Shown: piece after piece, positions 34,141 to 44,963 of the stretch | How the letters are laid out: the number at the start of each line of letters is the position of its first letter | Position numbering within the stretch: the first letter of the stretch is position 1 | Origin: Plasmodium relictum | Taxonomy: Eukaryota; Apicomplexa; Aconoidasida; Haemosporida; Plasmodiidae | NCBI RefSeq assembly: GCF_900005765.1 | Contig: NC_041689.1 | Coordinates: 868,001-932,000 of the forward strand | Reading direction: 5' to 3' | DNA: 64,000 nt | The notes under the pieces: generated by a model | Seen by the model: the letters and a program-made list of their open reading frames with translations, nothing else | The model's database searches: none | Told to the model about the DNA's origin: nothing | Translations under genes and position numbers: made by a program

Positions 34141-36039
34141 TCAATTTAATATATGCCCGTCATCTATTTTATGTTTATCAGATATATCTTCATTAATATT
34201 ATTATCATTAGTATTATTATTACTAATTTCATTTTCATCTGACAAATTTTTATTTGCGTCGTCTTCATTTTCTTCATATGTATTATCAGGATTTTCTATA
34301 CTCGATAAAAATTCTAAAACGTGAGATCTCTTCTGATGACTGATATTAATTTTATAAGAATTTGGAAATTTATTTTTGTGAGGCCAATTTAAAGCAATTT
34401 CTACAAAATCTCTAATTGCATAAGAAAGATTAAAAGTATTATCGTATGCATTTTTAAAAAAAAAGACAAGTGCAATAAAGAATGAAGAGCAATAATAATA
34501 TTTATCCTTTTTATAAAAATAAAATTTGGGATATGGTCTAATTTTTAATTCATTAATAGTTTCTAACTTCTTAAATAATAATCTAATTTTACTTTCAATC
34601 CATCCTTTCCATTTATTATGTATTAGTTCATTTGTAGCCATAATTTGAATATGCAAAAAATGTTTATAATTAGTAAAAAGATCAAGGGGTTTTAATATAT
34701 TTGCCCATATATTATTGCTATTATAAGAAGTGTTATTATTATTATTTAAGATATTAATATTAATGTTAGTGTTATTGCTTGGGTTATCTTCCATATAGTT
34801 AATAATGGAGTGAGCCCTCTTAAATTCTTCTATTAATATATTTCTAGTACAATATGTTACATTATATGTAGAATTCATACAAGGAAATGCAGGTGTAATA
34901 ATAGGCATAACATGTAATTTATCTTTTATGTTTTTTTCAGGATCCCATATTGGGAAATTTTTTAATCCTTCAATGTTAGATTTTTTAATACTTTTTATAA
35001 GAACTGGATATTTCCAATTCCATATTGAATATACTCTAAAAAATTTACATATGAGCTGACTTATATTATAATTTGGGTATAACTGACAGACTTTTGCTGT
35101 TAACAATGCCCAGGATATACCCCCAAGAAATCCCAAAATGTTACTGTATATTCCTCTATTTTTTGCCCATAGTTTAATAAATCTTAAAGTATTTCTAAAA
35201 CATTCTTTATTGGGAACCGAATTTAAAATTAAATCAGCTACTCTAATACCATTTAATGATCTAACTGTTATTTCATCTAAATTTTTTAAAATATTATCAT
35301 TATCTAATGAATAATGACAATCTTTTAATGTTCTATAGGGTAATGTTGCAAGTAATAAATCAATATCTACATCATCGTACATAAATTTAATTATAGGAGT
35401 GTATGTTTCTGGTAATGCTTGTAATTTTCTTACGTTTCTATCCTGCTGTAACTTTAAATAAAATTCATTAAAAAATATTTCTCTTGTTATATTTTTCGGG
35501 GCCAAGAATATACAATCTATATCGCTATTAGGGGTTATTACACCCAACCTATATGAACCAAATGTGTATAAATTTCCATTTATTTGTTTGGCTTCTTCTT
35601 CATTTATCCCTTGATTTATTGATATTTCTATTACAAATTCATGAAATAATTTATTTATCATTCCTAATACTTTTTCTCTTTTTTTTAATCCATATTCAGT
35701 TTCAAACAAGTTGTAACTTTTTAATAATTCTACTACATCATTTGTTTTTTTTAAGTCTTCTTCTGTTGGAAACTTTAATGATATAGGATCTGATAATCCA
35801 TATTCATATTTTTTATTTTCATTTATTTTATCATTTATTATTTCTCTTCTATTCTTTAAAGTATTTTTTTTATCCTCTATTCTTTTATTTAATGCACACT
35901 CTATGTTATAATTTATATAATTATCTTCATTTTCATCTTTTATTTCATTTATATCTAAAAAATCATCTATCGATTCTTTATTATTCAGCATAAAATTGCT
36001 ACAATCAATCAAGTTGTCACTTTCATAAACCGTTTGCAT
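34141..36039 (-). CDS. PAP: Poly(A) polymerase
   Basis: A 632-residue single-exon frame with the layout of eukaryotic nuclear poly(A) polymerase. The nucleotidyltransferase core has the helical-turn motif FGSYRLGV (160-167), metal-binding Asp173 and Asp175 in NSDIDCIFLAP, and the third Asp227 in VDIDLLLA. The central domain contains LNGIRVADLILNSVP, FRNTLRFIKLWAKNRGIYSN and LGFLGGISWALLTAKVCQLYP, all hallmark PAP blocks, followed by the MPIITPAFPCMNSTYNV motif. The RNA-binding domain runs to about 590, and the tail is Asn/Asp-rich. It adds poly(A) tails to mRNA 3' ends in the nucleus with the CPSF machinery. An Asn-rich insert sits at about 422-445. All catalytic residues are present. Confidence 0.95.
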   Translation of the reverse strand: MQTVYESDNLIDCSNFMLNNKESIDDFLDINEIKDENEDNYINYNIECALNKRIEDKKNTLKNRREIINDKINENKKYEYGLSDPISLKFPTEEDLKKTNDVVELLKSYNLFETEYGLKKREKVLGMINKLFHEFVIEISINQGINEEEAKQINGNLYTFGSYRLGVITPNSDIDCIFLAPKNITREIFFNEFYLKLQQDRNVRKLQALPETYTPIIKFMYDDVDIDLLLATLPYRTLKDCHYSLDNDNILKNLDEITVRSLNGIRVADLILNSVPNKECFRNTLRFIKLWAKNRGIYSNILGFLGGISWALLTAKVCQLYPNYNISQLICKFFRVYSIWNWKYPVLIKSIKKSNIEGLKNFPIWDPEKNIKDKLHVMPIITPAFPCMNSTYNVTYCTRNILIEEFKRAHSIINYMEDNPSNNTNININILNNNNNTSYNSNNIWANILKPLDLFTNYKHFLHIQIMATNELIHNKWKGWIESKIRLLFKKLETINELKIRPYPKFYFYKKDKYYYCSSFFIALVFFFKNAYDNTFNLSYAIRDFVEIALNWPHKNKFPNSYKINISHQKRSHVLEFLSSIENPDNTYEENEDDANKNLSDENEISNNNTNDNNINEDISDKHKIDDGHILN

Positions 36040-36581
36040 TTATGCAAATCTTCACAAAAAAAAAAAAAAAGAAAAAAAAATTATGCAAAAATTTAAAAAA
36101 AAAAAAAAAACATAGGCAAACTATCAAATAAGAATAGAAAAAAAAGTATTTTAAAAAAAAAGAAAAAAAAACAAAAGCAAACTTTCAAATGAAAATAAAA
36201 AAAAAGGAAAATTTAAAAAAAAGGTAAAAATTTTTATGTTCAATTTTATAATAGAAAATAAAAATTATTGGTTGTTCAAATTATTAAAATGATGAATCAA
36301 TTATTCTAAAAAAAATATATATAATTTTTAATCAAATCTTTAATTAAAAACTATATGTTAACATTTAATTGATAAATAATATAAAAAAAAAAAAAGCAAA
36401 TTTGAAAAAAAAAGTTCTATTTTCAAATAAAAAATAAAAACTGTATGTTATTCAAATAATTAAAAAAGCATTATCAATTGGTATTATGATAAAAAAAACA
36501 GTAAACATATAAATATGGACTATTGTTAAAAAAAAAAAATAAATAAAAAGTAATTTTAAAATTAGAAGAAAATATATATAA

Positions 36582-36635
<54 letters not shown>

Positions 36636-37465
36636 GGTAATAGAAAATAATACGAAAAAAAAAAAAAAAATCTTAAACCAATGAGCAAAAAAAAAAAAAA
36701 AAATTTGCTTGCACATTACTGGATATTATTTTTATAATTGCATGAAATAAATAAATGCATCACATATAATAATAATTAAAAATTTTATAATTTTTAATAA
36801 TAAAAATTATTTTCTTCAATATCTTGTTCTTATTAAATTAATGCCACATATTTTTATGTTTATAATAAAAGTATCTTCTTTTAGCTTTTTTTATATCAAT
36901 ATCATACCTTTTTTTTTCTACTAATATCTCAATTTTGATCGTGGTTAAAAAATAAGGTAAAATGAAAATAAAGTATTACAAAAAAAAAAAATAATATAAC
37001 ATATAATTTAAAAAAAAAACATAAATGATTAAGTAAACTATAAGTAAAAGGATATATAAAAATTCCGATAAATTATTATTCTTTCTTTTATACTTTATAA
37101 TAAAATCTTTTCATATACATGAAAAAAAAAAATTAAATAAATAAAATATTTTCAGTATATATCTTTTTAAGTATTCATAAGATTTGAATTTTGTATTTTG
37201 TATATTATTATGTAATAAATATTAAATATAAAAATATGAAATAACTTCTTTTTACATATTTTATTATACTTATAAGTCTTGATAAGTCTATTTTCTGAAT
37301 TTTTTTTAATATACATGTATAAGTTGCAATTTTGTTTCATATATGTGTTTTTTTTGCTTCATATACAACCTTTACACACACATAAAAAAAAAAAAACTTT
37401 TGTAAGCATAATTATATAATTACCTTTTCTGATTTTTTTTTTCTTTATTTCCTTTTTTTTATATC
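36040..37465. other. Intergenic region with simple repeats
   Basis: Upstream of poly(A) polymerase. It contains many A runs and a perfect (AT)n run at about 36586-36630. Blocks of the form AAAAAAAAAGAAAAAAAAAC with CAAA(C/T)TTTCAAA recur at about 36060-36260, as a loose polypurine repeat. No coding potential beyond low-complexity frames. Confidence 0.55.
36586..36630. repeat. (AT)n microsatellite
   Basis: About 22 AT dinucleotides in the intergenic region upstream of poly(A) polymerase. Confidence 0.85.
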
Positions 37466-38362
37466 TCATAGAAAATATGGCTTTATTTTCAATAATTTAT
37501 AAAAGGATATCTCACTATTTTCATTTTTTAGTAATTCGATATTTTTTTCAATATATTTTCCTTTATTTATTGCTATATAATTAGATAAAAGAGAGAAATA
37601 AATTAGTCTATTTACATTTTTAAAAATGTAGTTAGGTAATCTCTTTAAATATAAATTATAATAATTAACAGCTAAAAATAGTAAATAATTTACACTTAAA
37701 AAATAGTAAGATGCCCATATATCGTAATCTGCTATAAAAATAGATAAAAAGGAACTAAGTAAAAAAATAAAAGAATTGAAATAGTGAGCAATATTTTTAA
37801 AATAATAAGATCCAACTTGTAAACCCAAGTAATAAGATGAAAAAAAAGAAAAAAGCAAAGAGTTAAACTTTATATGATACTTCAATATTATGTTATATTC
37901 TAAATAATTGGATGATGTAATTAAAAAAAAACATAAAAATATACAAAAACTTGATAATACACCGAAAAATATTTTAGATGTTTTGGTAAATTTAAAAAAA
38001 AATTCATTAAAATAATTATTTAAAAAATTTATATGAAATTTATTTAAGTGATAAAAAAAATCATTAGAAATATATTCAGGATAAATTTTTTTGTTAGATA
38101 ATTTATTCATTATATGCTTAAAAAATAATTTGTCATTTAAGAAAAAATAGCAGTCTTTTTGCTGTTGCTTTTTTTTCATTTTACTTTCGTTAATTTCGTC
38201 ATCATTTCTACTTTTTAATGGAAATTTCATTTTTTCTCTATTAATGCATTCTTTGTTGTTGTAATTTTTTAAAATACTAATATTATTGTAATGTAAAATA
38301 AACAAATTAAAACCCTTTTTTTCTTTTTTTAAAATACTGTTTATTCTAAACCTCAATTTCAT
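37466..38362 (-). CDS. Multi-pass membrane protein, TMEM69/DUF3429-like
   Basis: A 298-residue single-exon frame. The first 120 residues are basic and could carry a mitochondrial targeting signal. After that come four or five hydrophobic segments at about 126-150, 165-190, 195-212, 216-235 and 252-268. The order resembles DUF3429/TMEM69: a 'yGa.ilSFlgG..wG'-like stretch (SLLFSFFSSYYLGLQVGSYY), a middle loop, and a 'LP.w...lR..Lt'-like end (RLPNYIFKNVNRLIYF). TMEM69 proteins are small mitochondrial inner-membrane proteins whose role is poorly known. The match is at the level of hydropathy and a few residues, so another multi-pass family is possible. Confidence 0.45.
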   Translation of the reverse strand: MKLRFRINSILKKEKKGFNLFILHYNNISILKNYNNKECINREKMKFPLKSRNDDEINESKMKKKQQQKDCYFFLNDKLFFKHIMNKLSNKKIYPEYISNDFFYHLNKFHINFLNNYFNEFFFKFTKTSKIFFGVLSSFCIFLCFFLITSSNYLEYNIILKYHIKFNSLLFSFFSSYYLGLQVGSYYFKNIAHYFNSFIFLLSSFLSIFIADYDIWASYYFLSVNYLLFLAVNYYNLYLKRLPNYIFKNVNRLIYFSLLSNYIAINKGKYIEKNIELLKNENSEISFYKLLKIKPYFL

Positions 38363-39117
38363 TTTTATCTATTTACCATAGGAATTATATAATTTTTTTT
38401 TTTCCAAAAAATTTAAAATATTATTTTTACATTAATTAAAAAAAATTTATTGCTTCCTTAGATATTTTAGAAATTATTAAAATATTATCATTTTCTAAAT
38501 TTATATACATATATGTTTTTAATTTTAAAAATATTCTTTTCTTTTTTTTATCATTCACTAAAAATATATATATATATATATAACTTGATAATAAAGTTAT
38601 TTTCTTTCAATAACATTCAATCTTATATTCAACTTACAATCAATCATTCAATCTTTTTGATATATTCTTCAAAATACTCACTGTGATCTTTTCAAATAAG
38701 TATTTTAAGTGAAGCACAATTTTTAAAAAAAAAAATTTTCAATATTTTTTTTTTTTTTTTTTTTTTTGAATAAACCTCATTTTTATAACATTTGTTAAAT
38801 GCTTACTAATAAATCTTATATCAATTTTTATATATTTTTTTTTCTCTTGCATGCATCTAAATTTTTTAATCATATATATTATACTTGAGAAAGCAGGCCT
38901 TCAGAAAGGTATTTTGCTTTACTATTAGAAACTTCAGGTTTTTTTAAAATTTTTTATATATTTTAGCACAAAAATTATTTAAAAATTAAGATAGCAATAA
39001 GAAAAAAAAAGTTTATGTTATTTTTTAATTTTTTTAAATTTATAGTTAAAAATATATTTGTCATTTTTTCACATATATATGTAATTTTATATATTTTTTA
39101 TAATTATAAATGAAAGT
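38363..39117. other. Divergent intergenic region
   Basis: Shared upstream region of the membrane protein (minus) and the secreted protein (plus). AT-rich with long T tracts near 38744-38767. A GC-containing patch at about 38885-38935 (GAAAGCAGGCCTTCAGAAAG) stands out but has no recognised function. Confidence 0.5.
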
Positions 39118-40131
39118 ATGATTAGGATTATATTATTTTTAATTTTTTATTTTTTTAAGGTTAGTTATGAAATTAACTATAATAATAAACAGAAGATATG
39201 TTATTATATGAATATTTTGAAGAAACCAATTTTTTTTAACTGTTATATATTTAGAGATATAAGTAAAAATGGATGTGAATGCTTTATAAAAGAAAAAGAA
39301 AGTAAAAGTTCTAAATTATTTTCATTAAAAGATGTATTAAAAAATTCTCTAAGTGATAAAGATATTAACGAGATAAATAGTATATTTCCAATGATTAATG
39401 AAAAATTATTTTTAAATCGTAATGGCTTAGAAAATGTATCAAATAGTGAAGTTAATGATATAGATGATCTATTAATTGAATTTAATAATAAGTATTTTAA
39501 TTTAAAAGATATTAAAGTAAAAATATTAAGTAGTGAAAAGAAAAAACAAGATAGCTATTTTAATTATGTAAAAGATGAAAATGATTATTTAAAAAAAAAA
39601 GTTGAAATATTACAAAGCAGCCCATTTAATAAAACATGTTTCAAATCAATACAAGGAAACAAATGTAATAATTACAAAAAAAATTATGAAACTAATATTG
39701 GTGCTGATGAAGAATTATTTTATGAATTAGACGAAACTTTGAATGAACAGGAAAATTCAAATATTATAAAAAATGATGAAATAAAACAAAACACAAATGA
39801 AAAAGTAGAAAATAATGAAAATGATGGAAAATCATTTTATCATTCTTTAAAGAAATTTTATTTAGTTAATGTTTTGTCGCAAAATCCTTTAAAAATTATG
39901 CATAAATATTTAGAATTTAAAGAATATTTAGTATCTTCTAAAGATAAATTAAGGAATTTTTTTGTTAAAGAATATAATGACACTATACAAAAAATCATTT
40001 CTGTTTTAAGTGACGATTTAGAAAAGAGCAATAAAACAAATGAAGAAAAAAAAGATAAAGGTTTAACTTCAACTATTTTTGATACCATTTTTTCTATTTT
40101 TTATTTTCCATATAAGAATGTTGAGTTATAA
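39118..40131 (+). CDS. Secreted protein of unknown function
   Basis: A 337-residue single-exon frame. The first 19 residues (MIRIILFLIFYFFKVSYEI) are a classic signal peptide: a basic n-region, a long hydrophobic core and small residues before the mature chain. The mature protein is Lys/Asn/Glu-rich with five Cys visible in two clusters (CYYMNILKKPIFFNC.., GCECF; and later TCFK..NKCNN). A second hydrophobic patch at the C-terminus (IFDTIFSIFYFPY) could be a short amphipathic anchor. There is no export (PEXEL) motif that I can see shortly after the signal. It could be a secretory-organelle or parasitophorous-vacuole protein; no family is recognised. Confidence 0.65.
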   Translation: MIRIILFLIFYFFKVSYEINYNNKQKICYYMNILKKPIFFNCYIFRDISKNGCECFIKEKESKSSKLFSLKDVLKNSLSDKDINEINSIFPMINEKLFLNRNGLENVSNSEVNDIDDLLIEFNNKYFNLKDIKVKILSSEKKKQDSYFNYVKDENDYLKKKVEILQSSPFNKTCFKSIQGNKCNNYKKNYETNIGADEELFYELDETLNEQENSNIIKNDEIKQNTNEKVENNENDGKSFYHSLKKFYLVNVLSQNPLKIMHKYLEFKEYLVSSKDKLRNFFVKEYNDTIQKIISVLSDDLEKSNKTNEEKKDKGLTSTIFDTIFSIFYFPYKNVEL

Positions 40132-41063
40132 TTCTATGTAATTAAAAGTAAATTTTTTTATTTTTTTTCCATGCTCCAGTTTTTGTTATTTGTTGACTTT
40201 TTTAATTTATTATTAATATTTATTATCATTTTTTTTTTCGGTTTTTTTTAAGAAAAATATTTTATTATAATTAAAAATATTTGAAATAATATTTGTAGAT
40301 GCAACATTAATTTTTTTAAGCTTTCTTTTTTATTTATTCATTTTATTTATATATATATATATTTTTTTTTATTTGATAACTAATATATAAAAAATATTCA
40401 CAAAATAAAAACTAATCCTACTTTAAAATTGCGTTATTTGTTAAATAAACTTTTATTCTTTTACATTTGTTTCTTTGAATATGTAAATATTTTAATAATT
40501 ATAAAAAAAAGAAAAAAAATTGAATTAACGCAATTCTATCTGAAAAATAATTGAATATTAAGTAATATTTTATATTTGTAAGAATTTTAAAGAAATGTAT
40601 AGTATAAAAAAAAAAAGTTAAGATTTTATAAATGCTTTGTAATTTTTTTTCTATGTAAAACTATTAAATCCCAGTTGATTCTTTTATAAAAAATATTTAA
40701 AAAGTAAGGAAAATGTATAAAACCTTTTTACTAATTTTATTTTTCAAAATAGCAATTCATTTTTATCCTTATTTTATACATATATTCTAGAGAATTATAT
40801 TGATAAGGTAATAATTAGATTATACCTTTAAATTTTTTTTTTTTTTCCAAAAATATTTTTAAAAATAAATAAAAATAAAAAAATAAAATAAAATAAAATG
40901 ATATATATAATTATATATAAAAGCAGACAAAAAAAAAAGATATTAAGTGAAAGAAGATATATTTTAAAAATGAATTACAATAAAACCGAAACAGAAAAGT
41001 AAATGAAATTTTTTGGTGAAATCAAGTATTTTTCTTTTTCATCTCTAAATAAAAAATGAGAAA
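40132..41063. other. Intergenic region, head-to-tail
   Basis: Upstream of the DNA polymerase gene. Poly-T and poly-A tracts with a run of AAATAAAAT-type words at 40860-40895. No gene is visible. Confidence 0.55.
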
Positions 41064-44000
41064 ATGAAATTATTTGATATTATAATAAAACATAAAGCTT
41101 TTAGATTAAATAGGAATAAAAATATATATAAGAAAAATATAAATTATTATCATTCAACAAATTATAGCTATTTGATAAAACTTTTAAATGAAAAGAATTA
41201 TATTTTAAATGAAGTAAATTCCTTATATTCCTTACTTACTACATTATCACAATATAAATATGAAAAATGTAAAAATACAAACAAAAATAATTTAGATTTA
41301 TTAGATACTAATGAGAATAATATATTAGAACAATGGAAAAAATATATTAAAATTTACATAAGCTGGTTTCCAGAAATTAATGAAGATAAGTATAAATCAA
41401 AATGTTTTTCTTTACCTAGTAATATAACTTTTCATATTGTTGTTCCTAATAATGATATAAATTTATATAACTTTTTACAGAAGTATGATAATTATAATTT
41501 TCAAAAAATTTTAGAAAGAGTTCATAATAGCTCAAACACAAATGTAAATCCCTCAAATTATAAAAACGACGAAAATAATATTTATTCTAGTATAAAATAT
41601 ACAAATAATGAAGATAACCAAGGTGTGGACAATTCTAAAACAGTTGAGACAGAATTACATGAGAAGGAAAATTTATATGAGAAAAATAATACTATAAATA
41701 AATTGTATAAAAATAATGTAAATGAAAATACACCAAAAAAGAAAAAAGAAGAGGATATTCAAAATTTTATAGAATACTCTATAAAAAAAGAGACAAACCT
41801 ATATAAAATAGAAAATGTAAGAAAACTTCAGAATGAGAATGTTAATTTAATTCAATTTAATAATTCTAATTGTAGTAATCCTAAAGATATTGTTTTTTTT
41901 TTTACTTTTAATTTATATGATTTGAAAGATAATGAAGAAATAAAAAAAATATTAAGCCAGTGCTTACAAGGAAATCTTGTAAAAAAACATGATTCGTTCA
42001 ACCCTTTTCTTTTTATTGTTTACGATTTTAAAACATTAATACACATATTGAACAATATTGAATTAAAATTAATTAACATTAACAGTGTGTTTGATATTTA
42101 TATTATAAGTTCGTTATTGCAACTTGTTCAAAGAGGAGAAAAATTGCAAAACGTTTTCAATGTATATTTAAATGATCATTTAAATTATGTATATCCTAAA
42201 AATTCAACACAACCAATAAATTTTTCGTATTTTTCAATATTCCCTCCTGAATTTTCAGATGTTGTTTCAGGAAAGTTTGGAATTTTTGGATGGGGAAAAT
42301 ATCAAAAAAAAAAAGAAAAAAGTAACAAGAAAAAGAAAAATTTAAAAGAAACGGATAATGAAAATGAGTTGGATTATATAAATAATATGAAAGATAAAAA
42401 AGATAAGGATTCTATCATAAAAAAAATTGAAAAAAAAAATAGGTTAAGTAAAATTAAGCAGGATAACTTTAGATTTATTCCTGTGGATATAAAAAATTTA
42501 AATAATATTAAGAAATTGGTATTTGGAAATAAAAGGGGTATGCACGAAATAACTGAAGAAGATATGATAAGTTATTGTATTTCAAGAAATTGTTGTTTGA
42601 TTGTTTTATTTGACTTTTTAATTAAAAAATTTGAAGAAAATTTAAACATATTAAATATTTATATAAAATTGGAACAACCATTAATACTTTGCATAAGTGA
42701 AATCGAAAAAAGGGGGATATTTTTGAATGAAAAAAAAATAGAAGAAATTCAAAAAAACTCCATTGATCCACTTATGTATAAAAAGGAGATAGAAAATTTA
42801 TGTAACTGTAGCATAAATTTAAATTCTTCCAAACAGGTATCTTCATTAATTTATAGAAATTTACTTGATCTCACTTTAAATAATGATGTTTCCGATAAAA
42901 AAATAGAGTATGACCAAAAAAGTGAGTATGAAATAAAAAAAATTCAAAATAATGAAAATTTTTCAAATATAACTAACTATGAAAGTAGTATTTTTGATTA
43001 TACCAATAATGAACCTAGCGAAAATAGTAATGATAAAAGTAGTCATATGAAAAAAGAAGAAAAATATAATAATGATAATTTAATGAGGAATATTATAAAC
43101 AGTAATTATTCCAATCCTATAACTGTTACTTCATTATCTTCTTCATCTGCATCTAACACAATTGAAGAAAATACATCTTTTTATTTTAATAATACTATAA
43201 ATGAAATGAAAAGAAATAAAAACTTTCAAACAAATAACAAAATGTTAAAAATTATAGTTGATGAAATAGAAAAAAATGATTCAATAAAAGGGGAGGAAAA
43301 AGAAAAAATTAAAAAAATAATAAGTAATATAAAATTATATAGGGAATCAAAAAAGTTATTTCAAAATTATATAGAAAATTTGCCTAAATATATTCAAAAA
43401 AATACGAAGAAAATTCACTGCAATTTTAATCAAATAGGTGCATCAACAGGTAGATTATCATGTGACCAACCTAATTTGCAAAATATCCATTCTAGATTCC
43501 GATGTGCTATATCGCTAAAAAAAGATAATGGATTAAATGAAAACGAATCTTCAGAAATAAATAGTAAGAACTTAATTACTTTTGATTATAGGCAAATGGA
43601 ATTATTTGTTATGGCGTATTTGAGTTTTGATGTTAATTTATTGAAGTTATTAACTTATAATGATGTTTTTATTGAAACTGCTAAACTCTTATTTAACACA
43701 AATGAGGTAACAAATGAATTAAGAAGGATGACTAAAACTGTAATTTATGGCATATTATATGGGCAAACAGAAAGTGGACTAGCAAAAAGTTTATTAATTA
43801 GTGATTCTCTTGCAAATAAATTAATTCAGAATTTTTTTAACTTTTTTCCTAATGTTTATAAATTTATGCAAATGCAGAAATATTTAGTTAAGCATATGAA
43901 CTGTGTTTATACATTAATAGGAAGAAAAAGAATAATACTTCCTAATATAAAAAATAGATATAGAATTAGTATGAATACACCAATTCAAGGATGTGCAGCA

Positions 44001-44489
44001 GACATTATGAAATTTTCACTATTATCTTGTTTTAATATTTTAAGTTATGATATTTATAGTAACCAAAGATTATTAAAAATAAATAATATTACACCCTTAT
44101 CAAATGATGACAAAAAATTTTTGAAACCAACAAAATTAATATTACAAGTTCATGATGAATTATTACTGGAAAGTGAGCAAGAAGCCACTAATTATATAAT
44201 TCATTTATTAAAACCTGTTTTAGAAAATGCTTTTTATAATTTAATATATTATACAAATTCAATAAATAGACTAATGCTATTATTTGATTACATGCATGAT
44301 AATATTTCTATCAAAACTTATATTGAAAATTTGGAAAAAATTAATAATAAAAAATATAAAATTAATCAGTATGAACAAAATAACCTAAATTATAATTTAT
44401 CAAGCGATTTTAATCAAATTTTGGAAAATTATAATTTTAAACTACCTATCAAGGTAGAATTTGGTGGACATTATAAAGAATTCTCTTAA
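41064..44489 (+). CDS. Family A (Pol I-type) DNA polymerase
   Basis: An 1141-residue single-exon frame. The C-terminal 350 residues are a complete Pol I polymerase domain: STGRLSCDQPNLQNIHSRFR ahead of the palm, motif A TFDYRQMELFVMAYLS with catalytic Asp841, motif B RRMTKTVIYGILYGQTESGL with Arg/Lys/Tyr-Gly, and motif C LQVHDELLLE with His1030-Asp1031. Around residues 270-350, IVYDFKTLIHIL and FDIYIISSLLQL recall a degenerate 3'-5' exonuclease fold without its metal residues. No helicase domain and no 5' nuclease are seen. Asn/Ser/Lys-rich inserts lie at about 160-270 and 620-740. It may act in organelle DNA synthesis or nuclear repair. The basic, aromatic N-terminus could be a targeting signal. 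Confidence 0.92.
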   Translation: MKLFDIIIKHKAFRLNRNKNIYKKNINYYHSTNYSYLIKLLNEKNYILNEVNSLYSLLTTLSQYKYEKCKNTNKNNLDLLDTNENNILEQWKKYIKIYISWFPEINEDKYKSKCFSLPSNITFHIVVPNNDINLYNFLQKYDNYNFQKILERVHNSSNTNVNPSNYKNDENNIYSSIKYTNNEDNQGVDNSKTVETELHEKENLYEKNNTINKLYKNNVNENTPKKKKEEDIQNFIEYSIKKETNLYKIENVRKLQNENVNLIQFNNSNCSNPKDIVFFFTFNLYDLKDNEEIKKILSQCLQGNLVKKHDSFNPFLFIVYDFKTLIHILNNIELKLININSVFDIYIISSLLQLVQRGEKLQNVFNVYLNDHLNYVYPKNSTQPINFSYFSIFPPEFSDVVSGKFGIFGWGKYQKKKEKSNKKKKNLKETDNENELDYINNMKDKKDKDSIIKKIEKKNRLSKIKQDNFRFIPVDIKNLNNIKKLVFGNKRGMHEITEEDMISYCISRNCCLIVLFDFLIKKFEENLNILNIYIKLEQPLILCISEIEKRGIFLNEKKIEEIQKNSIDPLMYKKEIENLCNCSINLNSSKQVSSLIYRNLLDLTLNNDVSDKKIEYDQKSEYEIKKIQNNENFSNITNYESSIFDYTNNEPSENSNDKSSHMKKEEKYNNDNLMRNIINSNYSNPITVTSLSSSSASNTIEENTSFYFNNTINEMKRNKNFQTNNKMLKIIVDEIEKNDSIKGEEKEKIKKIISNIKLYRESKKLFQNYIENLPKYIQKNTKKIHCNFNQIGASTGRLSCDQPNLQNIHSRFRCAISLKKDNGLNENESSEINSKNLITFDYRQMELFVMAYLSFDVNLLKLLTYNDVFIETAKLLFNTNEVTNELRRMTKTVIYGILYGQTESGLAKSLLISDSLANKLIQNFFNFFPNVYKFMQMQKYLVKHMNCVYTLIGRKRIILPNIKNRYRISMNTPIQGCAADIMKFSLLSCFNILSYDIYSNQRLLKINNITPLSNDDKKFLKPTKLILQVHDELLLESEQEATNYIIHLLKPVLENAFYNLIYYTNSINRLMLLFDYMHDNISIKTYIENLEKINNKKYKINQYEQNNLNYNLSSDFNQILENYNFKLPIKVEFGGHYKEFS

Positions 44490-44963
44490 TTCCTATATGT
44501 ATTGTAATTTCAATGTTGTTCTTATTTTTTAACTTTTAGAATTAGTTTTTTTTTTTTCCATTTTTAACATTATTTAAATTCTTCTTTCTAATTTTTTATA
44601 TAACCTTTTTTAAAACATCTTTCTTCTTATGCTCTAATTAATTTTTATGTAATATATTTTATTATGCCAACTTTTTTTTAAGTTACTTTTTTTTTTAATA
44701 TTATTTTTTATTATGAAAAAAATGAAAACAAACAATAAAAAATAAAAATAAAAAACCAAAAAAATTACCACAAAAAGGTAAAATAATGAAGATACGAGAA
44801 TTTGAGGAAAATATTAATATTTCATTTTAAAATTTATATTTGAAGGCACACCTTTACATTTAATTCAAAAAAAAAAAAAAAAAGTATATATAATAATAAT
44901 TACACGCATTTTTTGTGATATATACTTTTCTACAGTAAATGCATTAACGATTCCTTTTTTTTT
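44490..44963. other. Convergent intergenic region
   Basis: Short region between two 3' ends, with T tracts then A tracts. I see nothing else. Confidence 0.6.

Noticed and set aside
36452-36688. 78-codon minus-strand hydrophobic frame.
   Set aside because: It is created by an (AT)n run read as Ile-Tyr repeats and flanking poly-A; no homology or start context supports it.
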